From positions 1 to 13,086 of the forward strand of contig DJEL01000004.1 in the NCBI GenBank assembly GCA_002432425.1: a DNA stretch of 13,086 nt, in the 5' to 3' direction. The notes beneath the pieces were generated by a model. The model had not been told where the DNA came from, made no database searches, and saw only the letters and a list, made by a program, of their open reading frames with translations. This stretch comes from Lachnospiraceae bacterium UBA5899 (lineage in GTDB: Bacteria > Bacillota > Clostridia > Lachnospirales > Lachnospiraceae). The position numbers and the translations under genes were made by a program. Below are positions 6,005 through 13,006 of this stretch, one piece after another (positions within the stretch are counted from its first letter, which is position 1; each line of letters starts with the position of its first letter).

Positions 6005-7453
6005 ATGGTTGAAATTTCAAATGTCAATTTTCAATATGAAAATGCAGAACAGGGCGCACTTCACAATGTGTCCCTGCAGATAAAACCGGGCGAATGTGTG
6101 CTTCTGTGCGGCGAGTCCGGCTGTGGGAAAACTACGATTACCCGTCTGATTAACGGACTTATCCCCCATTTTTATGAGGGAAACTTAAGCGGAGAAGTAA
6201 AGGTAGAGGGTCTGTCCATAAAGGAGGAAGAACTCTACACCATAGCCGGAAAGGTGGGCAGTGTGTTCCAAAATCCCAGAAGCCAGTTCTTTTGTCTGGA
6301 TACCACCAGCGAGCTGGCATTCGGCTGTGAAAACATGGGACTCCCGGTAGAAGAAATCGAGAAGCGGATGGCGGGCGTTACGGAAGCGTTAAAGCTGCAG
6401 AAACTTCTGGCGCGTAATATTTTTGAACTGTCGGGCGGCGAAAAACAACGCATTGCCTGTGCGTCGGTTTCCGCCATGCTGCCGGAGGTATTTGTGCTGG
6501 ATGAACCGACATCCAACCTGGATATGGATGCCATTGAGGAGTTAAAACATACCCTGCAGTTGTGGAAGGCACAGGGCAAAACCATTGTCATAGCGGAACA
6601 CAGGCTGTACTGGCTGAAAGAGGTCTGCGACCGTGTTATCTGCTTAATAGAGGGCAGAATTGTATTTGATATTCCGATGAAAGAATTTGCCGCCTTTTCC
6701 GAGGAAAAGATGCACGAATTCGGACTGCGGGGTATGGCCATGCAGAGGCTTAAGCTGCCGGAGAAGGTGGGAGAGAATGATTTTCTGAAGCTGTTGAACT
6801 ACCGCCTCAGCTTTGATAAAAAAGAAGTGCTGCATATGGCGGATGAGGAAATCCCAACCGGAAGCATCATTGCAGTGACCGGTCACAACGGTGCCGGAAA
6901 ATCCACATTTTTGCGCTGTCTGTGCGGGCTGGAGAAAAAGTTTAAGGGGCGCACCCTGTACCGCGGAAAAGAACTGGACAGAAAGAAAATGCTGAAAGAA
7001 TGCTATATGGTTATGCAGGATGTCAACCACCAGCTTTTCTGTGAAACGGTGAACGACGAAATCCGCCTCGGCATGGTGGAGGAACGGGAAGAGGATGTGC
7101 AGAAGGTGCTGGAAAAGCTGGACCTTTCGCAGGTGGCGGAAAGACACCCTATGTCCCTTTCCGGCGGTCAGAAACAGAGAGTGGCGATTGCTTCTTCTAT
7201 TCTGGCGGATAAATCCATTCTCATTTTTGATGAACCTACCAGCGGACTGGATTACAAGCATATGGAGCAGACGGCAGCGCTTTTCCGGGAACTGAAGGAT
7301 GAAAACCGGACGTTGTTTATCATTACCCACGATCCGGAGCTGATTGTACGCTGCTGCACCCACATCCTGCATCTGGAGCAGGGAGAAGTGGAGGAACTGT
7401 ATCCGCTGGACAGAGCACATGAGCAGAACTTTTTAAGACAATTTTCCTATTAG
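6005..7453 (+). CDS. ECF transporter ATPase with two fused ABC domains (EcfA1-EcfA2)
   Basis: This 482-residue cytoplasmic protein powers the importer encoded by the two preceding genes. Domain 1 has Walker A GESGCGKT (36-43), a Q-loop in FQNPRSQFF, signature LSGGEKQR (142-149) and Walker B VFVLDEPTS (162-170). Domain 2 has Walker A GHNGAGKST (293-301), Q-loop MQDVNHQLF, signature LSGGQKQR (385-392) and LIFDEPTSGLD (406-416). Both halves keep all nucleotide-binding motifs, so both should be active. The ATG at 6005 is chosen because the protein then opens with the ABC start MVEISNVNFQY; upstream in-frame sequence to 5894 is only overlap with ecfT. The gene follows ecfT by 16 bases, and the operon ends at the terminator at 7511. 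Confidence 0.95.
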   Translation: MVEISNVNFQYENAEQGALHNVSLQIKPGECVLLCGESGCGKTTITRLINGLIPHFYEGNLSGEVKVEGLSIKEEELYTIAGKVGSVFQNPRSQFFCLDTTSELAFGCENMGLPVEEIEKRMAGVTEALKLQKLLARNIFELSGGEKQRIACASVSAMLPEVFVLDEPTSNLDMDAIEELKHTLQLWKAQGKTIVIAEHRLYWLKEVCDRVICLIEGRIVFDIPMKEFAAFSEEKMHEFGLRGMAMQRLKLPEKVGENDFLKLLNYRLSFDKKEVLHMADEEIPTGSIIAVTGHNGAGKSTFLRCLCGLEKKFKGRTLYRGKELDRKKMLKECYMVMQDVNHQLFCETVNDEIRLGMVEEREEDVQKVLEKLDLSQVAERHPMSLSGGQKQRVAIASSILADKSILIFDEPTSGLDYKHMEQTAALFRELKDENRTLFIITHDPELIVRCCTHILHLEQGEVEELYPLDRAHEQNFLRQFSY

Positions 7454-7510
7454 AGGAAACCTTTACAGAAAATCGTCATGTTCCATTGAACAAAATTCCA
7501 TACAGAAGAC

Positions 7511-7552
7511 AAATTCCCAGACTGTGGCAAGAAGCAGCCTGGGAATTTTCTT
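7511..7552 (+). terminator. Terminator of the ECF transporter operon
   Basis: AAATTCCCAG pairs with CTGGGAATTT around a loop that contains a further CTG/CAG pairing, followed by TCTT. It lies 58 bases after the ATPase stop codon. The A-rich 5' arm means it could also terminate in the other direction. Confidence 0.8.
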
Positions 7553-7569
7553 GGAAATGCCGGATTTCG

Positions 7570-7598
7570 TAGACAGTATGCGGAAAAACTTATATAAT
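7570..7598 (+). promoter_or_regulatory. Promoter of the NSS transporter gene
   Basis: TAGACA (7570-7575), 17 bases, perfect TATAAT (7593-7598). It sits between the upstream terminator and the transporter start at 7677, giving a leader of about 70 nt. Confidence 0.75.
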
Positions 7599-7676
7599 GA
7601 AGCGTACGGCACTTAAAAATGCCGGAAACAGGCGGTTATTGCTGCATATATTACGGAAAGGTTTGGGGTTATTTAT

Positions 7677-9014
7677 ATGGAAAACAGAGAGAGACTGGGA
7701 AGCAGACTGGGATTTATCATGCTTTCGGCAGGATGTGCAATCGGATGCGGAAATGTGTGGAAATTTCCCTGGATGTGCGGGCAGAACGGAGGCGGCAGCT
7801 TTATGCTGATTTATTTATGCTGCCTGATTTTGCTGGGACTTCCCTGCATGACAATGGAATTTGCGGTGGGACGTGCGGCACAGACCAGTCCTCTTTATAT
7901 GTATGAAAAACTGCCGAAAAACGGGAAAAAGTGGAAGTTTTTAGGGCTTGTCTGCCTGATTGGAAACATTGCGCTGATTGCCTTTTATTCCGTGGTCTCC
8001 GGCTGGATTATTTATTATTTTGTCAAATTTGCCACCGGGCACAATGAGGATTTCGGCTTTGAGAAGATGATTGCGTCTCCGTCCGTCAATGTCATTTACC
8101 TGCTTGTAACGGTAGTTATCGCCTATGTGATTTTGAGCTTTCATCTGCAGGGCGGTCTGGAGCGGATTACCAAGTACATGATGTCGGCGCTGATTGTGCT
8201 GATGCTTGTACTGGCAATTCACAGCCTGACCTTAAGCGGTGCAGCGGAGGGCATGAAATTCTATCTGGTGCCGGATTTCTCCAAAATAACCGGTTCTGTT
8301 GTGGTGGGAGCCATGAACCAGGCGTTTTTCACCCTGTCCGTCGGAATGGGCGGTATGGCGATTTTCGGCAGCTATATCGGCAAGGACCGCTCCCTGATGG
8401 GCGAGTCCGTCAACATTATTTTCTTAGATACGTTTGTGGCTGTGATAGCGGGAATTATTATGTTTCCGGCGTGCTTCACGTACGGGCTGGAAGTAAATGC
8501 CGGTCCGAGCCTGTTATTCGATACCATGGCAAGTGTGTTTAACCATATGCAGGGAGGCAGATGGTGGGGCATGCTGTTCTTTCTGTTCATGGTATTTGCC
8601 GCTATGTCCACTGTCTTAGGTGTGTGCGAAAATATTTTAGCCATGGTGCGGGAGCTGACCGGCTGGTCGCGCCCCAAGGGGTGTATCATCTGCGGCATCG
8701 GCACGTTTCTGATAGCACTTACCACGGCGCTCGGCTACAGTGTGCTGAAATTCCAGCCCTTTGCGGAAGGGACAGCGTGGCTGGATTTCTGGGATTTCAT
8801 TGTTTCCACCAACGCCATGCCCATCGGTTCTCTGATTTTGGCTCTGTTCTGCTGTTATAAATTCGGCTGGGGCTGGGACGCCTTTTTCAAGGAAGCCAAC
8901 ACCGGAAAAGGGCTCAAGGTAAAAGCCTGGATGAAGCCGGTTTTCAAATATTTTGTTCCTGCCATGATTTTATTCATTTATGTATACGGCATGATTACCT
9001 TTAAGTGGCGCTAA
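7677..9014 (+). CDS. Sodium-dependent neurotransmitter:sodium symporter (NSS/SNF family) transporter
   Basis: A 445-residue inner-membrane protein that would import an amino acid or related compound with Na+. The family hallmark in the first membrane helices is present: RLGFIMLSAGCAIGCGNVWKFPW, continuing into GQNGGGSF (residues 9-41), where unwound TM1 binds substrate and sodium. About eleven hydrophobic segments follow, including GMGGMAIFGSYIGKD (TM6-7 region). Bacterial NSS proteins of about 445 residues commonly have 11 TM helices, and the length here agrees. The specific substrate cannot be read from sequence. It has its own promoter and terminates just before the separate promoter of the cupin gene, so it appears monocistronic. 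The ribosome binding site is weak (GGGG about nine bases upstream). Confidence 0.92.
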   Translation: MENRERLGSRLGFIMLSAGCAIGCGNVWKFPWMCGQNGGGSFMLIYLCCLILLGLPCMTMEFAVGRAAQTSPLYMYEKLPKNGKKWKFLGLVCLIGNIALIAFYSVVSGWIIYYFVKFATGHNEDFGFEKMIASPSVNVIYLLVTVVIAYVILSFHLQGGLERITKYMMSALIVLMLVLAIHSLTLSGAAEGMKFYLVPDFSKITGSVVVGAMNQAFFTLSVGMGGMAIFGSYIGKDRSLMGESVNIIFLDTFVAVIAGIIMFPACFTYGLEVNAGPSLLFDTMASVFNHMQGGRWWGMLFFLFMVFAAMSTVLGVCENILAMVRELTGWSRPKGCIICGIGTFLIALTTALGYSVLKFQPFAEGTAWLDFWDFIVSTNAMPIGSLILALFCCYKFGWGWDAFFKEANTGKGLKVKAWMKPVFKYFVPAMILFIYVYGMITFKWR

Positions 9015-9023
9015 ATTCCTGTG

Positions 9024-9051
9024 GTGCGAACCGGCAGAAACGTGGTATAAT
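9024..9051 (+). promoter_or_regulatory. Extended -10 promoter of the cupin gene
   Basis: TGGTATAAT with perfect TATAAT at 9046-9051 forms an extended -10. The -35 region (GTGCGA at 9024-9029) is poor, as is common with extended -10 promoters. It lies between the symporter stop and the cupin start. Confidence 0.55.
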
Positions 9052-9103
9052 AAAACATATTCATGAAAACGGAATTTTTGCAAAAGAAAGGCGGTTACAA
9101 AAG

Positions 9104-9433
9104 ATGGTTATTGATTTTAAGAACATAGATGAGCAAGTGCTTCCTGCATTTAAGGGCGGCAAGGGTGAGCTTTGCGTAAAACGGCATGTGGACGAAAAGT
9201 GCACCATTATGTATGACAGACTGACACCGGGGTCCTCCATCGGGTTCCATACCCATGAGGGCAACTGTGAGATTATCTATATCTTAAGCGGAAAAGCCGA
9301 TTTCATTTACGATGAAGGCACGGAGTCCGTGGAAGCCGGCGGCTGTCATTACTGCCCCAAGGGACACGGTCACTCCATGATTAACAATGGTACGGAAGAT
9401 ATTGTTTTCTTCGCAGTGGTACCGGAACAATAA
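9104..9433 (+). CDS. Small single-domain cupin protein
   Basis: A 109-residue one-domain cupin beta-barrel. Motif 1 is seen as SSIGFHTHEGNCEIIYILSG, with two His and a Glu as probable metal ligands. Motif 2 is YCPKGHGHSMIN with a further His. A divalent metal site is therefore likely complete. Small cupins may be isomerases, dioxygenases or ligand-binding proteins, and nothing here narrows that. The ATG at 9104 follows GAAAGG about a dozen bases upstream, and the upstream in-frame sequence covers the promoter, so it is not coding. It is followed by the alarmone synthetase remnant 38 bases later, possibly on the same transcript. Confidence 0.85.
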   Translation: MVIDFKNIDEQVLPAFKGGKGELCVKRHVDEKCTIMYDRLTPGSSIGFHTHEGNCEIIYILSGKADFIYDEGTESVEAGGCHYCPKGHGHSMINNGTEDIVFFAVVPEQ

Positions 9434-9471
9434 ACCGTTGTACGGTGCAGGCGAAAGGGGATATAAATAAT

Positions 9472-9976
9472 ATGTCACTGTCAGAGCAGGCTAATAAACA
9501 TATGGAGCAGCTTTTCCTGTCCCAGGTAAACCGTGAGGACGTAAAGCAGTTCGCAGAGAAAAAATCCATGCCGTACCGGGAGCTGATGTCCTATTACCGG
9601 TGTGCGTGTCATCTGTTCCTTCCCTTCCGATATTTATATGCTTTCCGAAACATTTTTGAAGCAGGATGATATTGAACTGATTGCGAAAAAGGACTATATA
9701 GAGCATCCGAAGGACAACGGTTACCGCAGTCTGCACTTGATTGTGGAAACGCCGATTTTCCTTCACAACCAGAAAAAACTCATGAAGGTGGAGGTGCAGT
9801 TCCGCACCATTTCCATGGACTGGTGGGCGAGCCTGGAGCATAAAATCCGCTACAAAAAAGACTACACCATTACGGAAGAAACCGCCCATGATCTGAAGCA
9901 GTGTGCGGAGGTCAGCGCCACTCTGGATGCCCGTATGGAAGCCATCCACAAGAAGGTGGAGAATGTAAAGGATTGA
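9472..9976 (+). pseudogene. Small alarmone synthetase (RelA/SpoT-domain, RelQ/YjbM-type), internally deleted
   Basis: The gene starts at ATG 9472 with GAAAGGGG upstream and reads MSLSEQANKHMEQLF to SYYRCA (about residue 45). It then jumps, in another frame from about 9602, to VRVICSFPSDIYMLSE and the rest of the synthetase domain: NGYRSLHLIVE, MKVEVQFRT with the catalytic Glu, and WASLEHKIRYKKD, ending normally at 9976. Between these, the segment that in such enzymes carries the ATP-binding basic stretch and the Asp of the DIAGVR motif is missing, about 50 residues by comparison with remembered family members. The bases CCGGTGTGCG at 9597-9606 can be read both as YRCA (upstream frame) and as AGVR (downstream frame). 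Loss of the G-loop region and the frame change mean no active (p)ppGpp synthetase can be made. A GTG at 9602 could begin a 124-residue C-terminal piece, probably inert. Confidence 0.85.
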
Positions 9977-10019
9977 TGTTTCTTAATATAAATTCTTAAA
10001 AAAGTATTAAAAAAAGCTG

Positions 10020-10048
10020 TTGACAAATGCTTCTTAAAAGACTATTGT
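10020..10048 (+). promoter_or_regulatory. Promoter of the T-box/cstA transcript
   Basis: Perfect TTGACA (10020-10025), 17 bases, TATTGT (10043-10048, two mismatches from TATAAT). It lies just upstream of the T-box leader. Confidence 0.6.
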
Positions 10049-10049
10049 A

Positions 10050-10432
10050 TAGTCAATTCAACAAACAAATGCGAAGAACAGGATATGACTTCCCCTTAAC
10101 ACCGCTTACAGAAAGCCGTAAATTGTGAGAATCGGCAGCAAGGCATGGAGAGGCCCTCACCTGCGAGCTGCTTTTATGAAAGACACACCATTCTGTGAGG
10201 AACGGCAAAGTTTTTATCAGCCGTAAAAAGAATGCTTGATGTATCGTGTCCAGTAGTGAAAGCCGGTATCCACCGTTAAAGGGACATGTCCTCTGACAGA
10301 TAGAATGTTCAGGTGGCAGGAGAGAGGTCGGGCAACCGGCAAACAAAGTGGTAACGCGGAAGTAATGTAAATGATAAACCTTCGTCTTTGTACAGAAATC
10401 CATGGGATGATGTATGGGACGGAGGTTTTTTT
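10050..10432 (+). promoter_or_regulatory. T-box riboswitch leader upstream of cstA
   Basis: The 14-base T-box signature appears as AAAGTGGTAACGCGG (10345-10359), followed by a terminator (10377-10432), with the start codon of the CstA gene 30 bases later. The leader of about 380 nt fits the class. The distal Stem I region is recognisable: ACAGAAAGCCG (10109-10119) and GTGAGAATCGGC (10127-10138). A base helix ACAGGAT (10079-10085) with ATTCTGT (10189-10195) precedes GTGAGG, probably the kink-turn side. Uncharged tRNA would bind and favour readthrough. The bulge reads TGGT, which would pair with a tRNA ending ACCA (discriminator A). The specifier is not certain; the candidate region is TATGAAAGACACACC (10174-10188). 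This would couple transporter expression to shortage of one amino acid. Confidence 0.88.
10377..10432 (+). terminator. T-box regulated terminator
   Basis: AACCTTCGTC (10377-10386) pairs with GACGGAGGTT (10418-10427), ten pairs with one G-U, followed by a run of seven T. It is mutually exclusive with the antiterminator that includes the T-box sequence at 10345-10359. Confidence 0.85.
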
Positions 10433-10461
10433 ATTTTATAAAGAAAAGAGGAGAAGTAATT

Positions 10462-12198
10462 ATGAACACACTTGTAATCGTATTGATCGCAGCAGTTGTT
10501 TTGGTAGCAGCGTATGTATTTTACGGACGCTGGCTGGCAAACAAATGGGGTATTGATCCGAAAGCAGAAACACCCGCTGTCAAATTCAAAGACGGCAAAG
10601 ACTATGTACCTACAAACGGATGGACCGTTTTCAGCCATCAGTTTTCATCTATCGCAGGCGCAGGACCTGTCACCGGTGCCATTCAGGCAGCAGCCTTCGG
10701 CTGGTTACCTGTTCTGCTCTGGATTTTAATCGGCGGCGTATTCTTCGGCGCCGTTACCGACTTCGGTGCCCTGTATGCATCTGTTAAGAACGAAGGCAAG
10801 TCCATGGGTATGCTGATTGAAAAATACATCGGCAAATTCGGACGTAAGATTTTCCTTCTGTTCTGCTGGTTATTTACTTTGATTGTTACCGCAGCATTTG
10901 CCGACATGGTAGCCGGAACCTTTAACTCCTACACCGTTGTAGACGGCGTTTCCCGGTTATCCGATGCCGCAACCACCAACGGCGCAGCCGGTATGGTTTC
11001 CATCATGTTCATGGTATTCGCTGTTGTATTTGGTTTATTGCAGAAGAAATTCAGCCTTTCCGGCTGGAAAGAAGCGGTGCTCGGCATTCTTTGCATCATT
11101 GCATCCTTTGCCATCGGTATGAACTTCCCGTTAATCTTCAACAAAGATACCTGGAGCTACATCACCTTTGTTTATATTTTCTTCGCAGCCGTACTTCCCA
11201 TGTGGCTCTTAAAACAGCCCCGTGACTATATGACGACTTTCATGTTTATCTGCATGATTGCCGGTGCGGTTGTCGGACTTTTCGTAGCACATCCTACGAT
11301 GAACCTTCCTGTATTTACAGGCTTTACCAATGATAAATTAGGAACTCTGTTCCCCATCCTGTTTGTAACCGTTGCCTGCGGTGCCGTTTCCGGTTTCCAC
11401 AGCCTGGTTTCCTCAGGTACTTCGTCAAAGACCATTGAGAATGAAAAGGATATGTTAAAGGTCGGCTACGGCGCCATGGTTCTGGAAAGCTTACTGGCTG
11501 TACTTGCTCTTTGTGTTGCCGGTGCGGCAGCCGCTGCAGACGGAACCGCAGCAGTAGGTACTCCGTTCCAGATTTTCAGCCGCGGTGTTGCAGGCTTCTT
11601 TGAAATGTTTGGTGTGCCCGAATACGCAGCAACTGTATTCATGACCATGTGTGTATCCGCTCTGGCCCTTACCAGCCTGGATGCTGTTGCACGTATCGGC
11701 CGTATGAGTTTCCAGGAACTCTTCAGTGTAGACGATATGGAGCATGCCGCTCTCTGGAGAAAGCTTTTCTGCAATACCTATTTTTCCACCATCGTTACCC
11801 TGCTTTGCGGTTATGTGCTGACCAAAATCGGCTATGCAAACATCTGGCCGCTGTTCGGCTCCGCCAACCAGTTATTAAGCGCTCTGGTACTGATTACCCT
11901 CTGCGTATTCTTAAAGGTAACCGGCCGCAGCAACAAGATGTTGTTCCCGCCCCTTATCATTATGCTTTGTGTAACCTTTACCGCTCTGGTACAGCGTCTC
12001 ATCGCTATGGTTAAGGCCATCCAGAACGCCGCAGCCGTTACCATTCCCGCAGGCGAAACCACCTGGGGCAAGGTATTCATTGCCAACGGCTTACAGTTAA
12101 TCATCGCTGCCCTGCTTATCGTTCTTGGTCTTATCATTGTCGTAAACTCCACCAAGAGCTACGCCAAGAGCAAAAAGAACTCCGAAAAGGCAGCTTAA
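10462..12198 (+). CDS. cstA: CstA-family carbon starvation / pyruvate or peptide transporter
   Basis: A 578-residue multi-span membrane protein of the CstA/BtsT family. Characterised members take up pyruvate, and older work proposed peptides. Family hallmarks in the first 120 residues are HQFSSIAGAGPVTGAIQAAAFGWLP, then WILIGGVFFGAVTDFGAL. Later, VACGAVSGFHSLVSSGTSSK is a conserved loop. It is shorter than the roughly 700-residue E. coli proteins, a common length in Clostridia by recollection. The start at 10462 is supported by AGAGGAG eight bases upstream; in-frame sequence further up belongs to the T-box terminator. Codon choice leans to a restricted, C- and T-ending set compared with neighbours, which suggests high expression. 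T-box control argues that the cargo or its use is tied to amino acid supply. It ends at its own terminator (12261). Confidence 0.93.
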   Translation: MNTLVIVLIAAVVLVAAYVFYGRWLANKWGIDPKAETPAVKFKDGKDYVPTNGWTVFSHQFSSIAGAGPVTGAIQAAAFGWLPVLLWILIGGVFFGAVTDFGALYASVKNEGKSMGMLIEKYIGKFGRKIFLLFCWLFTLIVTAAFADMVAGTFNSYTVVDGVSRLSDAATTNGAAGMVSIMFMVFAVVFGLLQKKFSLSGWKEAVLGILCIIASFAIGMNFPLIFNKDTWSYITFVYIFFAAVLPMWLLKQPRDYMTTFMFICMIAGAVVGLFVAHPTMNLPVFTGFTNDKLGTLFPILFVTVACGAVSGFHSLVSSGTSSKTIENEKDMLKVGYGAMVLESLLAVLALCVAGAAAAADGTAAVGTPFQIFSRGVAGFFEMFGVPEYAATVFMTMCVSALALTSLDAVARIGRMSFQELFSVDDMEHAALWRKLFCNTYFSTIVTLLCGYVLTKIGYANIWPLFGSANQLLSALVLITLCVFLKVTGRSNKMLFPPLIIMLCVTFTALVQRLIAMVKAIQNAAAVTIPAGETTWGKVFIANGLQLIIAALLIVLGLIIVVNSTKSYAKSKKNSEKAA

Positions 12199-12260
12199 AA
12201 TCAAAATCAGGCAGAATAATAGCCTGACAGACTCAGCTTTCTTGTAATCAATATAGAGGT

Positions 12261-12305
12261 AAAACCCCGGTTTCATTTCAAATGATGCCGGGGTTTTGTT
12301 TTGTC
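12261..12305 (+). terminator. Terminator of cstA
   Basis: AAAACCCCGG pairs with CCGGGGTTTT across a loop of 17 bases, followed by GTTTTGT. It lies 62 bases past the stop codon and is the strongest terminator in the window. Confidence 0.9.
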
Positions 12306-12366
12306 GTGGATTAGGGTGTTAAGGGTATCAATTTTCTAATATTGTTTTTCTCATTTTTCTTCCATG

Positions 12367-12428
12367 GACGCGAGGATACTTGTCATAGTGCAGGCAGCAG
12401 CCTGACTGGCAGGCCTCGCGTCTTTTTT
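12367..12428 (+). terminator. Large hairpin with T run, terminator or small RNA 3' end
   Basis: GACGCGAGG (12367-12375) pairs perfectly with CCTCGCGTC (12414-12422), followed by six T. The 38-base loop holds a second hairpin CAGGC-AGCA-GCCTG (12391-12404). It follows the cstA terminator by about 60 bases with no gene between, so it either backs up that terminator or ends a small RNA. A weak candidate -10 (TAATAT at 12338) lies upstream, but no convincing -35 is visible. Confidence 0.55.
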
Positions 12429-12459
12429 AACATTCATCAATAGCGTTTCAATATAAAAT

Positions 12460-12559
12460 CGTACCCTATCGGGTGCAAAAATAAGCATATATTTCACATT
12501 TACACCCGATAGAGTATAAAACAACACAAAACATTTTATTTTATACCTTATAGGGTATA
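12460..12559 (+). promoter_or_regulatory. Three HipB-like operators at 41-bp spacing
   Basis: Three 18-bp near-palindromes start at 12460, 12501 and 12542: CGTACCCTATCGGGTGCA, TACACCCGATAGAGTATA and TATACCTTATAGGGTATA. They share the form TATACCC-TAT-GGGTATA. Sites 1 and 2 also form a longer inverted pair (CTATCGGGTGCAAA with TTTACACCCGATAG). The exact 41-bp step places all three on nearly the same face of the helix. They precede the hipB-like start at 12599 and are best explained as autoregulatory operators, as in hipBA systems, although the sequence differs from the E. coli site. Confidence 0.7.
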
Positions 12560-12598
12560 AAATGAATAATAAATACTGAGAATAAGGAAATAATAGCA

Positions 12599-13006
12599 AT
12601 GAACAGGATAGCACAATTTGTAAAGGAACATAGAAAGGCAGCAGGGCTTACTCAGGAGGAGTTTGCCATGCGGTCCGGTCTGGGACTCCGGTTTGCGAGA
12701 GAATTGGAACAAGGCAAGGAAACGGTTCGGATGGATAAGACGGGTATTGCTACGGTGCCGCATGCGCTTATGCCGTTACAGGATGAATTGGCTTATATTA
12801 CCAGGCGGGTGGACAGAATCTGGGGAAAAAATGGAGTCGCCATGCTGGCAATGGAGGATTTCTGCCAGTTAGACCTCAGACTTACACAGGATAAATATAA
12901 AGGTTCTTATGAGTGATGTGCTAAAATTATTGATAAATATTCTTCCACCAAAGGGCTCGACAGAGCGGAAATGTTTATGCGCCTGGTATTTTCTTTTATG
13001 GTGGGC
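12599..13006 (+). pseudogene. hipB-hipA deletion fusion with a nonsense codon in the hipA part
   Basis: From 12599 to 12739 the product is the N-terminal 47 residues of a HipB-type helix-turn-helix antitoxin (RKAAGLTQEEFAMRSGLGLR is the HTH). The frame then runs directly into a HipA-kinase fragment: TGIATVPHALMPLQ, ELAYITRRVDRIW, AMEDFCQLDLRL, TQDKYKGSYE. The HipB C-terminus and the HipA N-terminal half, including the ATP loop, are deleted at the RMDK/TGIA junction. TGA at 12914-12916 ends the fusion at 105 residues; HipA homologues usually have an Arg codon there, so C to T is likely. HipA coding similarity continues in frame (CAKIIDKYSSTKGLDRAEMF to VFSFMVG) to 13006. It stops just before the catalytic NSDMHLKN loop, where unrelated sequence begins. 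No toxin activity can remain; the HTH fusion might still be made and bind its operators. The ribosome binding site is AAGGA nine bases upstream. Confidence 0.85.

Noticed and set aside
6644..7420. 258-codon minus-strand frame opposite the ECF ATPase
   Set aside because: The + strand carries two complete ABC domains here; the antisense frame has no start signals or known motifs.
9602..9976. Independent 124-residue gene starting at GTG 9602
   Set aside because: It is the C-terminal half of the alarmone synthetase, beginning exactly at the deletion junction, with no ribosome binding site of its own.
12349..12434. 28-residue minus-strand peptide across the 12367 hairpin
   Set aside because: The frame is a by-product of the inverted repeat; there is no ribosome binding site, and the hairpin with T run on the + strand explains the sequence better.
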